Assembly: GCF_050433505.1 (NCBI RefSeq)
Contig: NZ_JBNPXC010000001.1
Coordinates: 558,001-622,000 of the forward strand
DNA length: 64,000 nt
Reading direction: 5' to 3'
Source: Methanobacterium_D oryzae
GTDB lineage: Archaea; Methanobacteriota; Methanobacteria; Methanobacteriales; Methanobacteriaceae
Below the pieces are notes generated by a model that was not told the origin of the DNA, made no database searches, and saw only the letters and a list, made by a program, of their open reading frames with translations. The translations under genes were made by a program, and so were the position numbers. Positions 1 to 9,313 of this stretch are shown piece after piece (position 1 is the first letter of the stretch; the number at the start of each line of letters is the position of its first letter).

Positions 1-1
1 T

Positions 2-370
2 TATGATCAATTGCCATCTGTTTTTGCTGATGAAAGTCAGATTATTGAAGTGTTTCAAAACTTGATGGATAATTCTTTAAAATTTCATAGGGAAGGAATT
101 CCACCAAAAATTCATGTTTCAGCAAAGAGAAAAGGCAATGAATACGTTTTTAGCATACAAGATAATGGAATAGGAATTGAAAAGCAGTACACTGAGCGTA
201 TATTTGAAGTTTTCAAACGTCTGCATCCTATTGGGGAATATGAAGGGGTTGGAATTGGATTGGCAATTGTAAAAAGAATTATGGAACGTCATGATGGATA
301 TATTTGGGTAGAATCAGAACTTGGGAAAAGTTCGGTATTCTATTTTACTATACCATTCAAAATTAAGTAA
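2..370 (+). CDS. Sensor histidine kinase, C-terminal ATPase domain (5' end outside window)
   Basis: This is the last 122 residues of a histidine kinase; the frame is open to the window edge, so the start lies upstream. The HATPase_c fold is complete enough to show the N box (DNSLKFH), the G1 box (DNGIGI) and the G2 box (GVGIGLAIV), which bind ATP for autophosphorylation of the missing HisKA histidine. The last 110 residues closely resemble the end of the hybrid kinase at 44128-46086, including the IFEVFKRLH-type linker and the final FYFTIPF strand, so the two are paralogues. The sensor input cannot be judged here. It converges on the ABC exporter genes downstream. Confidence 0.9.
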   Translation, partial: YDQLPSVFADESQIIEVFQNLMDNSLKFHREGIPPKIHVSAKRKGNEYVFSIQDNGIGIEKQYTERIFEVFKRLHPIGEYEGVGIGLAIVKRIMERHDGYIWVESELGKSSVFYFTIPFKIK

Positions 371-531
371 GCTACAGTAAACTAATTAATTTTTAATATT
401 TCCAATAATTTGTAATTATTAACTGTTAACTTTTTTTCAACATGCTAGATTAATCAGTACTTTATTAAATGATATACTTGCATAACCTTAATTCCACCGA
501 AAAAAAGTTATGGTTAGCAGGCTTTAAATAC

Positions 532-2139
532 TCAATCAGTTATATCACGACGCTGGAAACCCATAATTCCAATAACCATAAGTATCGCTGCAGCCACCAG
601 AACTAAAACAATAGGCAAACCCACACTATCTCCTGCAAGTAACTTGGGTACATGGGTAAAAGGTGATATATCTAGTATCAACTGGTTAATATCAAAAAAT
701 TCTCCTAATAAATCAATAATTACCACTAATCCCAGTGCTACCCAACTTAAAGCTGTTAATCGAGGTATTAAACCAAAAAATGTCATTGAAATTCCTGTAA
801 ATATCCATACTGCAGGTAAATATACAAGTGCAGCATTTAATATACGTGGGAGGTCATGGGATAAATTACCTGTATTCAAACCATAGGTTAGTCCGAATGA
901 TACTGCGAACATTATCATCACTGCTGCAGGGCCTAAAACTGCAAAAACAAGGTTACTTAAAGCCCAATCCTTTCTGCTTACACCATTAGAAAGCACTAAT
1001 TCCAGATGTTTCTTTGACTCCTCTGACCGTAGTTTTAAAGTTGCTAAAATTGCATAAACTGCAAATATTTCTCCTAAAAATGCTAAAACCATGGCAAAAT
1101 AGCTATCAGCAGGGCCTGCATCTCCACCTAACTGCATAATCACACTCATAAATTGGGGGTTGGTTGAAATGATTTCATTAACAGTTTGGCCGGTGAATCC
1201 AAGCATAATTCCCATTAATACAAATATTAAGGTCCAAAAAATGAACATGCCTCGGTGTAATCTCCATGCTAGTGCAAATGAACTTTTAAGATTCTTGGAA
1301 GCTGTTGCAGGACCTGGTCGTTGGGTTATAATCCCTGAACCAATATCCCGCATGGAAGAAAGCCAGTAAGCTGTGAATACTAATCCAATGATAAATATAA
1401 TAAAAATACCTAAAACCCATAGCTCATCACCTGCAAAAGGACGGACATAATGCACCCAACCAAAGGGCGACAGCCATGATATCCATGAATTCCCTCCATC
1501 ATCCCACCCTAAAATACGTAGCACGAAAAAAGCAACTAAAAGGCTAATACTTAAATAACGAGCATCACCAGAACTTTCTGTTAACTGGACGCAAACACCT
1601 GCAATTGCTGCAAATAAACATCCAAAGAGGGCCATGCTCAGACTCAGTACAATGGAACTTGCTGCTGGAAGTCCTAATCCCATTAAACCAAGCCAGATTA
1701 CAACTGCTATAATTATATTTACTCCGAAGGTAGTAATAAAAGCGGATGTCAGCGCTGCCTGTCTACCCACTGCTGTAGAGTCCAGAAGTTCCAGACGTCC
1801 TTTCCTTTCCTCACTACGTGTATGCCTGATCATGAGGAAGAGACTTATTAGTCCAATAATGATCGGACCTGCCACGCTAGTTCTCCAGGCAGTTAATCCT
1901 CCAATGGATGGATCAAGCACTGAACCTAAGAGCGCTACAATAGAAGGGTTGCTTTGTATTTGTATAAAAAATGCTTGACGTGCTGCAGCATCAGAATAAA
2001 GGCTGACAAAGCTAGCTGCAATACCAACAACTATTAAGGCCATAAAAATGATAAAAACAGGTAAAACTATTCGATCTCTGCGTAAAATTAGCTTGATCAT
2101 TGCTGCAGTGCCTGTAAAATCATCCCTTTTTGTTTGCAT
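532..2139 (-). CDS. ABC exporter permease, two six-helix halves (COG3559-like)
   Basis: A 535-residue integral membrane protein with roughly twelve hydrophobic segments in two similar halves. Each half has a soluble loop with a charged stretch after its second segment (RSEERKGRLELLDS near residue 110; RSEESKKHLELVLSNGV near 375). This internal duplication is typical of the large ABC-2 permeases annotated as polyketide-antibiotic exporters. The substrate is unknown. It starts 7 nt after the ATPase gene, and its GAGGAGTGAT ribosome-binding site lies over the end of that gene, so the two are co-translated. A role in drug or lipid export is inference from family. Confidence 0.85.
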   Translation of the reverse strand: MQTKRDDFTGTAAMIKLILRRDRIVLPVFIIFMALIVVGIAASFVSLYSDAAARQAFFIQIQSNPSIVALLGSVLDPSIGGLTAWRTSVAGPIIIGLISLFLMIRHTRSEERKGRLELLDSTAVGRQAALTSAFITTFGVNIIIAVVIWLGLMGLGLPAASSIVLSLSMALFGCLFAAIAGVCVQLTESSGDARYLSISLLVAFFVLRILGWDDGGNSWISWLSPFGWVHYVRPFAGDELWVLGIFIIFIIGLVFTAYWLSSMRDIGSGIITQRPGPATASKNLKSSFALAWRLHRGMFIFWTLIFVLMGIMLGFTGQTVNEIISTNPQFMSVIMQLGGDAGPADSYFAMVLAFLGEIFAVYAILATLKLRSEESKKHLELVLSNGVSRKDWALSNLVFAVLGPAAVMIMFAVSFGLTYGLNTGNLSHDLPRILNAALVYLPAVWIFTGISMTFFGLIPRLTALSWVALGLVVIIDLLGEFFDINQLILDISPFTHVPKLLAGDSVGLPIVLVLVAAAILMVIGIMGFQRRDITD

Positions 2140-2146
2140 CTAAAAA

Positions 2147-3061
2147 TCACTCCTCAGACATCTCTTGCTGGGATGATATGTATTCATCACCATAATAGCG
2201 TATGAACAGTTCTTCAAGTGTAGGGGGAGTACTTAAGAGTGATCGCACTCCGAATTGGGTTATATATCTTATTACAGGGTCTATTTTTTCGGCATCCACA
2301 TTAAAATGGGCGTGAGTATCTTCAACAACGGGATTATGCACACCCTCAAGATTTTCAAGTCCAGTTATGGGCTGAATAGTATCCACAGTTATGGAAGTAC
2401 GGGTTAAATGCCTTAAATCTGAAAATGTGCCGGTTTCAATAATTTTACCTTCTCTGATAATGCTAACTCTATCACAAAGCGCTTCCACTTCAGCAAGTAT
2501 ATGACTTGACAATAATATTGTTTTACCGGCCTTTTTGAGTTCTTTAACGCATTGACGAAATATTCCTTCCATTAAAGGATCAAGACCTATTGTAGGTTCG
2601 TCGAAAATATAAAGATCCACATCAGAGACTAATGCCGCTATTAAAGCAACTTTTTGCCTGTTGCCTGTAGAATATGCACTACACTTCTTTGTAGGATCGA
2701 GTTTAAAACGCTTCAAGAGTTCTTCACGGCGTTCAGATTTGAATCCTCCTCTAAGTCTGCCCAAAAGATCAATAACTTCTCCACCGGTTAGATTCGGCCA
2801 TAAGTTCACTTCGCCTGGAACATATGCCAACTTGCGATGGAGTTCCACTGCATCATGCCATGGATCCTTGCCCATGAGGACTACCTCACCATCATCCTTT
2901 CGAAGTAGTCCAAGAAGAATACGTAACGTGGTTGATTTACCAGCACCATTAGGACCAATGAATCCGAATACTTCTCCCTCTTTTATACTAAGATTTATTT
3001 TATCTAGTGCCTTAAATTTCCCATAATATTTGGTTAAGTTTTTAACTTTAATTATAGACAA
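2147..3061 (-). CDS. ABC transporter ATP-binding protein
   Basis: A 304-residue ATPase that would energise the adjacent permease. Walker A is GPNGAGKST (about residues 36-44). The signature loop reads YSTGNRQKVAL instead of LSGGQ, a variant common in antibiotic-exporter ATPases. Walker B is LYIFDEPT, followed by the switch LLSSH. A C-terminal extension of about 90 residues follows, as in DrrA-like proteins. The start is a TTG preceded by AGGGGAT about 7 nt upstream. It is the first gene of a two-gene operon with the permease. Confidence 0.9.
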   Translation of the reverse strand: MSIIKVKNLTKYYGKFKALDKINLSIKEGEVFGFIGPNGAGKSTTLRILLGLLRKDDGEVVLMGKDPWHDAVELHRKLAYVPGEVNLWPNLTGGEVIDLLGRLRGGFKSERREELLKRFKLDPTKKCSAYSTGNRQKVALIAALVSDVDLYIFDEPTIGLDPLMEGIFRQCVKELKKAGKTILLSSHILAEVEALCDRVSIIREGKIIETGTFSDLRHLTRTSITVDTIQPITGLENLEGVHNPVVEDTHAHFNVDAEKIDPVIRYITQFGVRSLLSTPPTLEELFIRYYGDEYISSQQEMSEE

Positions 3062-3177
3062 GCAAACATCCCCTAATATAAATTATCTTATAAAATGCTT
3101 TTTATTCCTATCAATGATATTATAATTACTATTTTTAACGCAAAACTTTAATATTTCCACATATCTTAAATTAGAAA

Positions 3178-4071
3178 TCATTTATTAAATCTCTTGTCAT
3201 CCTTTAAAACTTTAATAGCCTTTAAAGCACTTGCTTCCTTATCTTTTATCTCAAGTATTATGTCAAAATCAAAATCCTCAGTTTTCTTTAAAAACATTTT
3301 AAAATGATTTAAATCTATTGATTCTATATGAGTTCCCTTTGGGTTTCCTTCTTTTTGAGAGCTGTAATCCACCATAGGTAATCCATCTTTAGATTTCCAT
3401 GTTCTTGTAAAATTTTCAAAACATTCCTGCAGATCATCGCTATTATTATTAACTTCATGATGAAAATAATCAAATAGAACTGGAATCTTTGTTTTTTTAC
3501 TTATTTCTAAGCAATCAGTGAGGCTATAGCTTTTTTCATCATTTTCAATGACTAATCTTCTTTTTATATTCTTTTCAAGGTTTCCATAGCGCTCAATAAA
3601 TCTTTCTATACTTTTTTCTTTATCTCCGTAAACTCCGCCAACATGAACTTGCATTTTAGCAGTGCTGTCAAGCTTTAAGAGATCAAGAACTTCAACATGG
3701 TATTTAAGTTCATTTAATCCCCTTTCAAATACTTCTTGGTCTTTAGTATTAATAACAACAAATTGTCCAGGATGCATTGAAATTCTCATATTATTTTCAT
3801 GGATAAAATCCCTTATTTTCTTAAAATCTTCTTTAAAATACTCTTTCCAGTCAAAATCCATTACTGGATGAGATGCAAAGGGAATTAATCTTGATGTAAT
3901 TCTAAAAAAGAGTAAATTATTTTCAACATTAAACTTCAACATTGTTAAAAGGCAATCTAAGTTATTTTTTGCTGTTTCAATTAATTTTTCATGTGAATAT
4001 GATTTTAAACGGAACATTTTAGCCCCGCTGCATCCTATTGTCCAGTTTAATGCAGTGTAACCTATTTTCAT
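3178..4071 (-). CDS. uvsE: UV DNA damage endonuclease UvsE/UvdE
   Basis: A 297-residue TIM-barrel endonuclease that nicks DNA 5' of UV photoproducts. It matches the UvdE family along its whole length: N-terminal MKIGYTALNWTIGCS, then RITSRLIPFASHP, the metal-binding segments MHPGQFVVIN and QVHVGGVYGDK, LVIENDEKSY, and DYFHHEVNN. These carry the His, Glu and Asp residues of the metal cluster. The length equals that of bacterial enzymes. It starts on ATG and ends about 100 nt from the ABC ATPase gene, so it is probably transcribed alone. It is the first of several repair genes in this window. Confidence 0.92.
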   Translation of the reverse strand: MKIGYTALNWTIGCSGAKMFRLKSYSHEKLIETAKNNLDCLLTMLKFNVENNLLFFRITSRLIPFASHPVMDFDWKEYFKEDFKKIRDFIHENNMRISMHPGQFVVINTKDQEVFERGLNELKYHVEVLDLLKLDSTAKMQVHVGGVYGDKEKSIERFIERYGNLEKNIKRRLVIENDEKSYSLTDCLEISKKTKIPVLFDYFHHEVNNNSDDLQECFENFTRTWKSKDGLPMVDYSSQKEGNPKGTHIESIDLNHFKMFLKKTEDFDFDIILEIKDKEASALKAIKVLKDDKRFNK

Positions 4072-4097
4072 CAGATTACCTAAAAGTAAATAACGTG

Positions 4098-4964
4098 TTA
4101 GATAGTCCTTTTTGAATCAATAAGTATTTTTAATTTCTGCATATCCACTTCTCTTTCATATAATGGACTTTCATCTTCTCTGTAAACTGTTAAAATATCT
4201 TCATAAGTTGTCTTATCTGGATTAATGTATAAAACTCCTAATGGGAATTTATGAAACTCTATCGCTTTTTTAAAGGCTTCAGTTCTATCATGGGGATCAT
4301 ATGATTCATCAAGATAGTAAATGTTTTCTCTAAACCATTTATAAGTGTTTATTTTATTATATGTGACGCAGGGCTGGAACACATCAACAAGGGAGTATCC
4401 CTTGTGTTTTATTGCTTTTTTGAAGATTTCTTTCATATGGTTCATATCACCTGCAAAGGTTCTGGCAACAAATGATGCATCAAGACCAATAGCAATAGCT
4501 AAAGGATTAAATGGTTCTAAAGCCACACCTTCAACTTGTAAAGGCGTTTTAAATTCCCTTTGGGTTGTGGGGGACGCTTGACCTTTGGTTAAACCATAAA
4601 CCATGTTGTTCATTACAATGCTTGTTATATCAGGATTTCGGCGGATTGTATGCATGAAATGGTTTCCTCCTTCCCCGTACATATCTCCATCACCGCTTGT
4701 AATGATTACTGTAAGTTTTCTATTTACAGATTTAATTGCAGTTGCAGGAGACATTGCTCGGCCATGGAGACTGTTATAAGTGTTTGATTTAAGGTAATGG
4801 GGCATTTTACCTGCCTGACCGATTCCAGAAGCTAAAACAAGATTTTTTTGGTCAATTTCAAGTTCTGCTAATACAGTTTTCAGTGTCTTTAAAATTGGGA
4901 AATCTCCACATCCAGGACACCATGCAACATCTGCACCTTCAACATCAAATATTTTTGGATCCAT
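4098..4964 (-). CDS. 2-oxoacid:ferredoxin oxidoreductase, beta subunit
   Basis: A 288-residue thiamine-diphosphate subunit that pairs with the gamma-alpha fusion upstream. The TPP/Mg site is visible as SGDGDMYGEGGNHFMH and NNMVYGLTKGQ. Cluster cysteines C16 and C19 (WCPGCG) and C199 (FQPC) are present. The position that is cysteine in many homologues (GIGC) is glutamine (GIGQAGKMPHY, Q50). The ATG overlaps the stop of the preceding gene by one base (TAATG), with GGGAGGG upstream, so translation is coupled. Two-subunit enzymes of this type oxidise 2-oxoglutarate or pyruvate; the substrate cannot be fixed from sequence, so no symbol is given. Confidence 0.9.
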   Translation of the reverse strand: MDPKIFDVEGADVAWCPGCGDFPILKTLKTVLAELEIDQKNLVLASGIGQAGKMPHYLKSNTYNSLHGRAMSPATAIKSVNRKLTVIITSGDGDMYGEGGNHFMHTIRRNPDITSIVMNNMVYGLTKGQASPTTQREFKTPLQVEGVALEPFNPLAIAIGLDASFVARTFAGDMNHMKEIFKKAIKHKGYSLVDVFQPCVTYNKINTYKWFRENIYYLDESYDPHDRTEAFKKAIEFHKFPLGVLYINPDKTTYEDILTVYREDESPLYEREVDMQKLKILIDSKRTI

Positions 4965-6673
4965 TATAAACCCTCCCAGAAGCTTTCTAAGTGCTTCGTA
5001 ACTTCTTCAACAGAAAATGGCATTCCATTATATTTTAAAGCCCTTTCATGAATTTCAAATCCTGTTATTTGCTTTATAAGGTTTCCAAATTGAGAGGTAG
5101 CATTATTTTCAAAAATAATTGTCTTTTGAGCATTTTCAAGATAATTTAGAGTACTTTCATGTAAGGGATAAACTTGTTTAAAATGTAAAAATGATATATT
5201 ATCACTTTCAAACGTTTCTAATGCTTCTTTTATAGCTCCATAGGTTGAACCCCATCCTACAACCAGAATTTTATAATTTCTATTTCCTACAAGTTCTGGC
5301 TCAATTACATCTTTTTTTATTCCCTCAAGCTTTTTAAGCCTTTTTTCTACCATTCTATTCCTTAAATGAAGATCTTCTGTTATATGTCCTTCCTCATCGT
5401 GTTCATCTGAATCCACAACTACAAGTCCTTCTCCATATCCTGGAATTCCTCTTGGAGATATTCCATCTTCAGTTAATTCATATCGTTTATAGTCAGCATC
5501 TGTTTTAACTATATATTTTTGAGTTTGTATGTTATTTAGGTCGATATCATGTATATTATAATATATATCTGCAAAGTACTGGTCAGAAAGTATGAAAACA
5601 GGGATTTGGTATTTATCTGCGAGATTAAAGGCGTGATGTGCTAAATAAAATGCATCTTCAAACTTTCCAGGGGCAAATATAGCTTTTGGAGTTTCACCTG
5701 GAGAAGAATAAAGAGCAAGGTTTAAATCTTCTTGAGCAGTTCGTGTAGGTAAACCCACTGCAGGTCCTGGTCGTTGAGCAAGATATATAACTATGGGAGT
5801 TTCAATCATTCCTGATAAGCCCACTGCTTCACTCATAAGTGCAAATCCACTTCCAGAGGTTGCTACAATTGATCTTGCACCGGTATAAGAAGCTCCAAGT
5901 CCCATATTAATTGCAGCTATCTCATCTTCAGCCTGTTCAAAAACAATTTCAAATTCTGTAGAATTTCCCGCAATAAAATTTTGAAGGGGAGTTGAAGGAG
6001 TCATAGGATAAGATGACATGAATTTGCACCCTCCAGCAATACATCCAAGCCCCACAGCATCAGTTCCATTTAATAGAATATCATCTCTGATTTTTGGGTA
6101 TTTTTTAATGTCTATGTTGAATTTACCTGAATTTATAAGGTCATCTCCAATATTATAACCTTCTCTTCCAGCCTGTAAATCTTTTTGAAGAATTTCCTCG
6201 CCTTTTCGTTTAAACATTGCAGCTATACATTCATCAAATATTTCTTTATCCACATTTAAAACTCTGCAAAGAGCACCTGCAGCAATTATATTTGCAAATA
6301 TAGGACCTCCAATTTCTGCAGCCATCTTTAAAAAGGGAATTTTTATTACATCTTCTCGCTCAACTTCTGCAAGCGTTTTTTCATCCCCAATAATTAAAGT
6401 ATTTTCTGATATTCTCTCTTTAAGGTGATCTATAGCTCCTTTACTGATTGCAATTAATATATCAATTTTATCAACATACGCAGTTACTCTACTTGAAGAT
6501 ACTCGTATTTCGGTAGAATTCTCCCCTCCTCTTATTCTTGACATATATTCTTTAGATGAAAATACATTATATCCTCCAAGTTTAACTGCATGTATCAATA
6601 TTTCTTCTACAGTTTGAATTCCCTGTCCGGCCTCACCGCACAAGACTATGGAAACGTCTTTTTTTTCAGACAT
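4964..6673 (-). CDS. 2-oxoacid:ferredoxin oxidoreductase, fused gamma-alpha subunit
   Basis: A 569-residue fusion. Residues 1-180 form the gamma domain (GEAGQGIQTVEE near the start, SRIRGGENSTEIR near 45). Residues about 195-569 form the alpha domain, with the YPMTPSTPLQNF motif and a pyrimidine-binding region (ATSGSGFALMSEAVG). The fusion is typical of two-subunit enzymes such as KorAB. No ferredoxin-like delta subunit lies alongside, so electrons must pass to a free ferredoxin. GTGGTGAT precedes the ATG. About 300 bp of AT-rich DNA separates it from a divergent regulator gene. In a methanogen such enzymes usually run in the reductive, CO2-fixing direction; that is inference. Confidence 0.9.
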   Translation of the reverse strand: MSEKKDVSIVLCGEAGQGIQTVEEILIHAVKLGGYNVFSSKEYMSRIRGGENSTEIRVSSSRVTAYVDKIDILIAISKGAIDHLKERISENTLIIGDEKTLAEVEREDVIKIPFLKMAAEIGGPIFANIIAAGALCRVLNVDKEIFDECIAAMFKRKGEEILQKDLQAGREGYNIGDDLINSGKFNIDIKKYPKIRDDILLNGTDAVGLGCIAGGCKFMSSYPMTPSTPLQNFIAGNSTEFEIVFEQAEDEIAAINMGLGASYTGARSIVATSGSGFALMSEAVGLSGMIETPIVIYLAQRPGPAVGLPTRTAQEDLNLALYSSPGETPKAIFAPGKFEDAFYLAHHAFNLADKYQIPVFILSDQYFADIYYNIHDIDLNNIQTQKYIVKTDADYKRYELTEDGISPRGIPGYGEGLVVVDSDEHDEEGHITEDLHLRNRMVEKRLKKLEGIKKDVIEPELVGNRNYKILVVGWGSTYGAIKEALETFESDNISFLHFKQVYPLHESTLNYLENAQKTIIFENNATSQFGNLIKQITGFEIHERALKYNGMPFSVEEVTKHLESFWEGL

Positions 6674-6973
6674 GGTTTATCACCACTTTGTAGTAAAAAT
6701 TCATTAATTTATAATATATTTGAATCCAATTTTACTTAAATTTAAGCATGTTAATAAATTGAAATCAATTTAAAAATTCTTTAGTAATGATATAAACCAA
6801 TTTTTTCTAAAAATAACAATTTAGTTAATAATAGATACCATTTAATTCTCTCAATTAGAAATATAAGAAGAAAGAAAGTATTTTCAAGATATATATCTTG
6901 AAACTATAAAAATCTACCAGATTTATTAGGTTTTAAACCAATATTTATAATATTAAATTAAAAGGTATTGTTT

Positions 6974-7264
6974 ATGAAGAAAGTGCTTTGGTGGCTGTTT
7001 GCAGGTAAAGGTGGAGTTAGTAGAGCCAGGGTTATTAATAAATTAAATGAAAGACCATATAATGCCCATCAACTTGCCGAAGAATTAAATTTAGATTATA
7101 AGACCATCAGGCATCATCTTAAGATTCTTGAAGAAAATAACATAATCACATCAAGTGGAGAAAAATATGGGATGATGTATTTTCTCTCTAATAAAATGGA
7201 AGAAAATTACTCTATTTTTAAAGAAATATGGAATACGTTAAACAGAAGTAAGGAAGGGAGTTAA
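6974..7264 (+). CDS. Winged helix-turn-helix transcriptional regulator (ArsR-like)
   Basis: A 96-residue DNA-binding protein. After a short start (MKKVLWWLFAGKGG) it carries a winged helix: RARVINKLNERPYNAHQLAEEL then the recognition helix LDYKTIRHHLKILEENN. I chose the ATG at 6974 because AAAGG lies 8 nt upstream; an in-frame TTG at 6968 has no spacing for a ribosome-binding site. The stop TAA directly abuts the ATG of the membrane-protein gene, so the two form a regulator-membrane pair. A TATA-like stretch (ATTTATAATATT) lies about 25-30 nt upstream. The signal sensed is unknown. Confidence 0.85.
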   Translation: MKKVLWWLFAGKGGVSRARVINKLNERPYNAHQLAEELNLDYKTIRHHLKILEENNIITSSGEKYGMMYFLSNKMEENYSIFKEIWNTLNRSKEGS

Positions 7265-7591
7265 ATGAGTATGCATCAAGGATTAAGACAAGGAATAGGT
7301 CCATATAATTCAGAATTAGTTTTTTCAGCAGGAATTATTGGAATTGTAAACATTTTCCTTTTATTAGGACTACTTTATATTTACTGGGGTAGTTACAAAG
7401 AATTTAAATCTCAATTTATACTTGGAATTATAGTCTTTATTTTCCTTCTTCTAATCCAAAATATATTATTTACTGGATTTATATTTATTATTGGAGGATT
7501 TAGAGGCCCAGGTATGGGATTACCCTTATTTATAACTAATGTAATTCAATTTATAGGTTTATCTATATTGTTGAAGATATCATGGGATTAA
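7265..7591 (+). CDS. Small membrane protein paired with wHTH regulator
   Basis: A 108-residue protein with three predicted membrane helices (about residues 20-40, 51-75 and 86-104) and a glycine-rich loop (GGFRGPGMGLP). I do not recognise a family. It starts on the base after the regulator's stop codon, with AAGGAAGGGAG over the end of the regulator gene as its ribosome-binding site. One-to-one pairing of a small wHTH with a small membrane protein is common in archaea and suggests the regulator controls or is modulated by this protein; that is inference. Confidence 0.75.
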   Translation: MSMHQGLRQGIGPYNSELVFSAGIIGIVNIFLLLGLLYIYWGSYKEFKSQFILGIIVFIFLLLIQNILFTGFIFIIGGFRGPGMGLPLFITNVIQFIGLSILLKISWD

Positions 7592-7885
7592 GCACAATTT
7601 TTTAATTATTACTTCCCTTCTTTTAATTTGAATTCTTTTAAAATTGAGTATGAACACTGAATATGTTTGTGAAAAAATTGTTTTTAAAAAATTATACTAT
7701 AATAATCATGGAAAATTTAATTAAATTAAAAGAGTACAGTTATCGCTCTAATACGTGTAATTATGTAGTTATAAGTAATAATTCATGATGATTTTAATTA
7801 ATAAACATTTAAAATCAAATAAGTCTTAAAAAAATTAGAAAATTTAAAACCCACTAAATAAGGGCTTAAATTTTTTTAAAAGATT

Positions 7886-9313
7886 TTAACATAAATTTTC
7901 GCGGGCCCATTTTGCTCCAGCTTCGAGTATCTCGAGATTTACTGGAATTAGTTTAGGCTTTTTAGAGAAGGTATGTTCAATTGCTTTTTTAAACATCTCT
8001 TCAGAAAGTCCAGCACGTCCAAGAGCCATCAAAACACCAAGTAAAACAGTGTTACCTGCTCTTTTTACGCCATGTTCTTTTGCAATCTTGAAAGCTGGAA
8101 CTGAAACTGCTTTAACTCCTTCAGGCGCTTCAAATTCTCCTATTGCAGAATCATAAAGGATTAAACCGCCCTTTTTTACTTCTCCTTTGAATTCTTCCAG
8201 CGACGGTTTATTAAGAGATACAAGAGTGTCAACTTCATGGACTGCAGGAGAGCCTATTACACTTCCAGAAATTACTACTACGCAGTTAGATGCTCCTCCT
8301 CTCTGTTCAGGCCCATAGGATGGATAATAAGACACATGACGTCTTGCTTTCATTCCTGCTTCTGCAATAGTAAGTCCCATACTTAATACTCCCTGACCAC
8401 CAAATCCTGTGATTTTTATACTTTTTTCTGCATATTCGGGATCATCTATTGCATCTTCACTACTTTTACTGACTACATCAAAGATTCTATCAAGAGATTC
8501 CTTTGAAAAATCGCTTGCACCTCTAGAGAGTGGCTCAACTTGTTTAATTCTATCTCTAAAGTTTTTAACTGGGAATTCCTTTTCCATCTCTTCATTGATG
8601 AATTTTTCAGCCCCAATTGCATCCTGTCTTAGATTTGTTGGACATGGGGAAAGAACTTCAACAAATGCGTATCCTTTACCATCTCTTTGCACTTCAAGGG
8701 CTTTTTTAACAGCTCGCTTAGCTTTTCTTATATGTTTAACATCTGAAAGCGAGACTCTTTCAATATAAACTGGCGCATTGAGGTTATCAATAATTTCACA
8801 CATATGTAAGGGGTATCCAGCAAATCTGGGGTCTCTTCCTTCAGGACATGTCACTGTAACCTCTCCAATGAGTGTTGTTGGGGCCATTTGCCCACCGGTC
8901 ATTCCGTAAACTGTATTGTTTATGAAAAATACTGCCATTTTTTCCCCACGATTTGCAGCCTGGATTGTTTCATTAAGTCCAATTGAAGCTAAATCACCAT
9001 CCCCTTGATATAGCATAACAATTGCATCATCTTCCGCCCTTGAAAGCCCTGTACCAACTGCTGGCGCTCTTCCGTGAGCTGTTTGAACATTTCCGCAGTC
9101 AAAGTAGTAATATGCAAATACAGCACATCCAACTGGACTAGTCATTACTGCTCGTTCTTGTATTCCAAGCTCATCTACGGCTTCTCCAATAAGTTTATGC
9201 AAAATTCCATGGCCACAGCCCGGACAGTAATGTGTTGCTGTTGGGGAGCTTCCACCTTTTCTTGGAAATTCGTCATATAATGATTTAGGTTTTCCAATGA
9301 TTTTTTCATCCAT
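7886..9313 (-). CDS. vorA: Ketoisovalerate:ferredoxin oxidoreductase VorA (beta-gamma fusion)
   Basis: About 475 residues. The first 290 are a TPP-binding beta domain with cluster cysteines in YCPGCGHG and SPVGC, and the TPP loop YQGDGDLASIG plus NNTVYGMTGGQ. The rest is a gamma domain (GFGGQGVLSMG, SYYPSYGPEQRGG). This beta-gamma fusion is the arrangement known for VorA of Methanothermobacter. The ATG at 9313 overlaps vorB by 8 nt with GGGAG upstream; an in-frame TTG 18 nt earlier lies inside vorB and is less likely. The complex interconverts branched-chain 2-oxoacids and acyl-CoAs. It is the last gene of the XRE-acyl-CoA synthetase-vorCBA cluster. Confidence 0.92.
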   Translation of the reverse strand: MDEKIIGKPKSLYDEFPRKGGSSPTATHYCPGCGHGILHKLIGEAVDELGIQERAVMTSPVGCAVFAYYYFDCGNVQTAHGRAPAVGTGLSRAEDDAIVMLYQGDGDLASIGLNETIQAANRGEKMAVFFINNTVYGMTGGQMAPTTLIGEVTVTCPEGRDPRFAGYPLHMCEIIDNLNAPVYIERVSLSDVKHIRKAKRAVKKALEVQRDGKGYAFVEVLSPCPTNLRQDAIGAEKFINEEMEKEFPVKNFRDRIKQVEPLSRGASDFSKESLDRIFDVVSKSSEDAIDDPEYAEKSIKITGFGGQGVLSMGLTIAEAGMKARRHVSYYPSYGPEQRGGASNCVVVISGSVIGSPAVHEVDTLVSLNKPSLEEFKGEVKKGGLILYDSAIGEFEAPEGVKAVSVPAFKIAKEHGVKRAGNTVLLGVLMALGRAGLSEEMFKKAIEHTFSKKPKLIPVNLEILEAGAKWARENLC

